This document shows, one piece after another, positions 6,460 to 7,413 of a DNA stretch of 7,413 nt. The notes under the pieces are model-generated. The model saw nothing but the letters and a program-made list of their open reading frames with translations. It had not been told where the DNA came from and did not search any database. The DNA is taken from positions 1 to 7,413 of the forward strand of contig JAFNWZ010000352.1 of the NCBI GenBank assembly GCA_017379255.1, written 5' to 3'. This DNA is from Akkermansia sp. (lineage in GTDB: Bacteria; Verrucomicrobiota; Verrucomicrobiia; Verrucomicrobiales; Akkermansiaceae). The position numbers were made by a program, and so were the translations under genes. Position 1 is the stretch's first letter, and the number at the start of each line of letters is the position of its first letter.

Positions 6460-7374
6460 TCAGAATAAATGGCGGTGCTGGTAAAAGAAATCGTGCAGCA
6501 GCCGCACATTGTCGAGTTCATACCACGGGCGAACGGAAACCGGGCGGCTGTCCAGGTCGTAGATTTTCGCCTCCGGGATGCTCAGCAGCAGGGGAGAGTG
6601 GGTGGCTATGACCAGCTGTGCTCCGCATACCGCGCTGGAGGAAAGGAATCTGACTAAATCGAGCTGCAGGTTCGGAGAGAGACTGTTTTCCGGCTCATCG
6701 AGCAGATAAAGACCGCGCTCGCTGATGGCCTCGGTGAAGTAGATGAAGGCGCTTTCTCCGTTGGAGTATTCGCGGCTGGCTTCTGCTGCGCGGTGGCGCA
6801 CAAAGCGGCTGCGCGTGCTGCTGCGGGCTTCCATGTGGATCAGGAAAGCATCGAAACCACCCTGTTTGCGGGTATCGAGCTTCATGCTCTGCGCATTCTC
6901 TCGCTTCCACTGTTGGGCTGCGCGTTCTGCCGCCAGGTGGAGCGCATCATTCTGCTCGCGCAGGTTCAGGATATGCTCAAATACATCATCACTGCCGATA
7001 AAGCGGCTTTCGTAGGGAATCGGCTCAGGGTAGCCGTATTCCTGTCCCGCCAGATGCACGCGGCACATGTCGGCATATACATCGAACAACGGCGTGCGGT
7101 TATAGGGAGAACGGCGGGGGAGTTTCAGCTTTTCAGCCATGAGGTTGAGCAGCGTGGTTTTGCCTGAGCCGTTGCCTCCGTACAGAATGGTGATGTTCTG
7201 CATCTGCAGCGCAGGCAGAGGGGAATCGAATACCTTGAACGGGTAACAGTGCTGCGTGCAGAACTCGTGAAAACGATAATTGAGGAATTGTTCCTCCTCA
7301 TCCAGAGTGGGAATACTGAACTGTTCCAGGTATATTATCGGGGGGATTGCAGGGTATGGGGGAATGGCGGCCAT
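6460..7374 (-). CDS. Stand-alone AAA family ATPase (AAA_21/AAA_15 type, ABC-like motifs)
   Basis: This 304-residue protein is probably a cytoplasmic ATP-binding protein; no signal or membrane helix is visible. Walker A is GGNGSGKT at residues 66-73. A signature-like SNGES is at about 204-208, where transporters have SGGQ. Walker B with the catalytic glutamate is YLLDEPENSLSP at about 223-234 (D226, E227). The switch histidine is in IATHSPLLL (H259). This order, and the hydrophobic LYLLDEPE/THSP context, is typical of the AAA_21/AAA_15 ATPases related to the Rad50/SMC/ABC fold. The 130-residue segment between Walker A and the signature is partly helical (about 128-160) and may be a short coiled-coil or lid. 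There is no C-terminal TOPRIM nuclease domain, so it is not a complete OLD nuclease. The function is unknown; relatives occur alone, with nucleases in defence loci, or with housekeeping partners. The ATG at 7374 follows an in-frame TAG at 7411-7413. It ends convergently with the secreted pair, so any operon partner would lie upstream, beyond the right edge. Confidence 0.9.
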   Translation of the reverse strand: MAAIPPYPAIPPIIYLEQFSIPTLDEEEQFLNYRFHEFCTQHCYPFKVFDSPLPALQMQNITILYGGNGSGKTTLLNLMAEKLKLPRRSPYNRTPLFDVYADMCRVHLAGQEYGYPEPIPYESRFIGSDDVFEHILNLREQNDALHLAAERAAQQWKRENAQSMKLDTRKQGGFDAFLIHMEARSSTRSRFVRHRAAEASREYSNGESAFIYFTEAISERGLYLLDEPENSLSPNLQLDLVRFLSSSAVCGAQLVIATHSPLLLSIPEAKIYDLDSRPVSVRPWYELDNVRLLHDFFYQHRHLF

Positions 7375-7413
7375 GGCAGCAGTGAGGATAATGCGCTTTT
7401 GATGTGTGAACTA

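Overview
The window holds five protein genes on moderately G+C-rich DNA, and four of them are complete. No ribosome binding site is strong. There are two secreted proteins of the enzyme-fold-plus-beta-sandwich type and a secreted multiheme cytochrome with TPRs. Together these point to a Gram-negative bacterium of the Planctomycetota-Verrucomicrobiota group, and an Akkermansia-like Verrucomicrobium would fit. This placement is inferred from protein style, not from a marker gene. No rRNA, tRNA, CRISPR array, insertion sequence or attachment site was seen.

Left part, minus strand (2592 down to 1): a secreted octaheme c-type cytochrome carrying HEAT-like and TPR repeats is followed after 11 bases by a four-helix inner-membrane protein resembling CvpA. 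The second gene runs off the left edge. The spacing suggests an operon whose products act at the inner membrane and periplasm.

Middle, plus strand (2726 to 6393): a 133-base intergenic region separates the cytochrome gene from a divergent pair of exported proteins. The first has a transglutaminase-like core and a C-terminal F5/8 type C (discoidin-like) domain. The second, overlapping it by one base (TAATG), has a thioredoxin-like domain without the CxxC motif and a different C-terminal beta-sandwich. Both seem to keep a known fold while lacking part of the usual catalytic set. They form the least explained unit of the window and probably work together outside the cytoplasm. A strong hairpin terminator follows.

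Right part, minus strand (7374 to 6460): a stand-alone cytoplasmic ATPase of the AAA_21/AAA_15 type (ABC-like Walker A, signature, Walker B and H-loop) converges on the secreted pair and shares the terminator region.

The strongest candidate for something undescribed is the translationally coupled secreted pair. The cytochrome belongs to a broadly known architecture, and the ATPase to a large, poorly characterised one.
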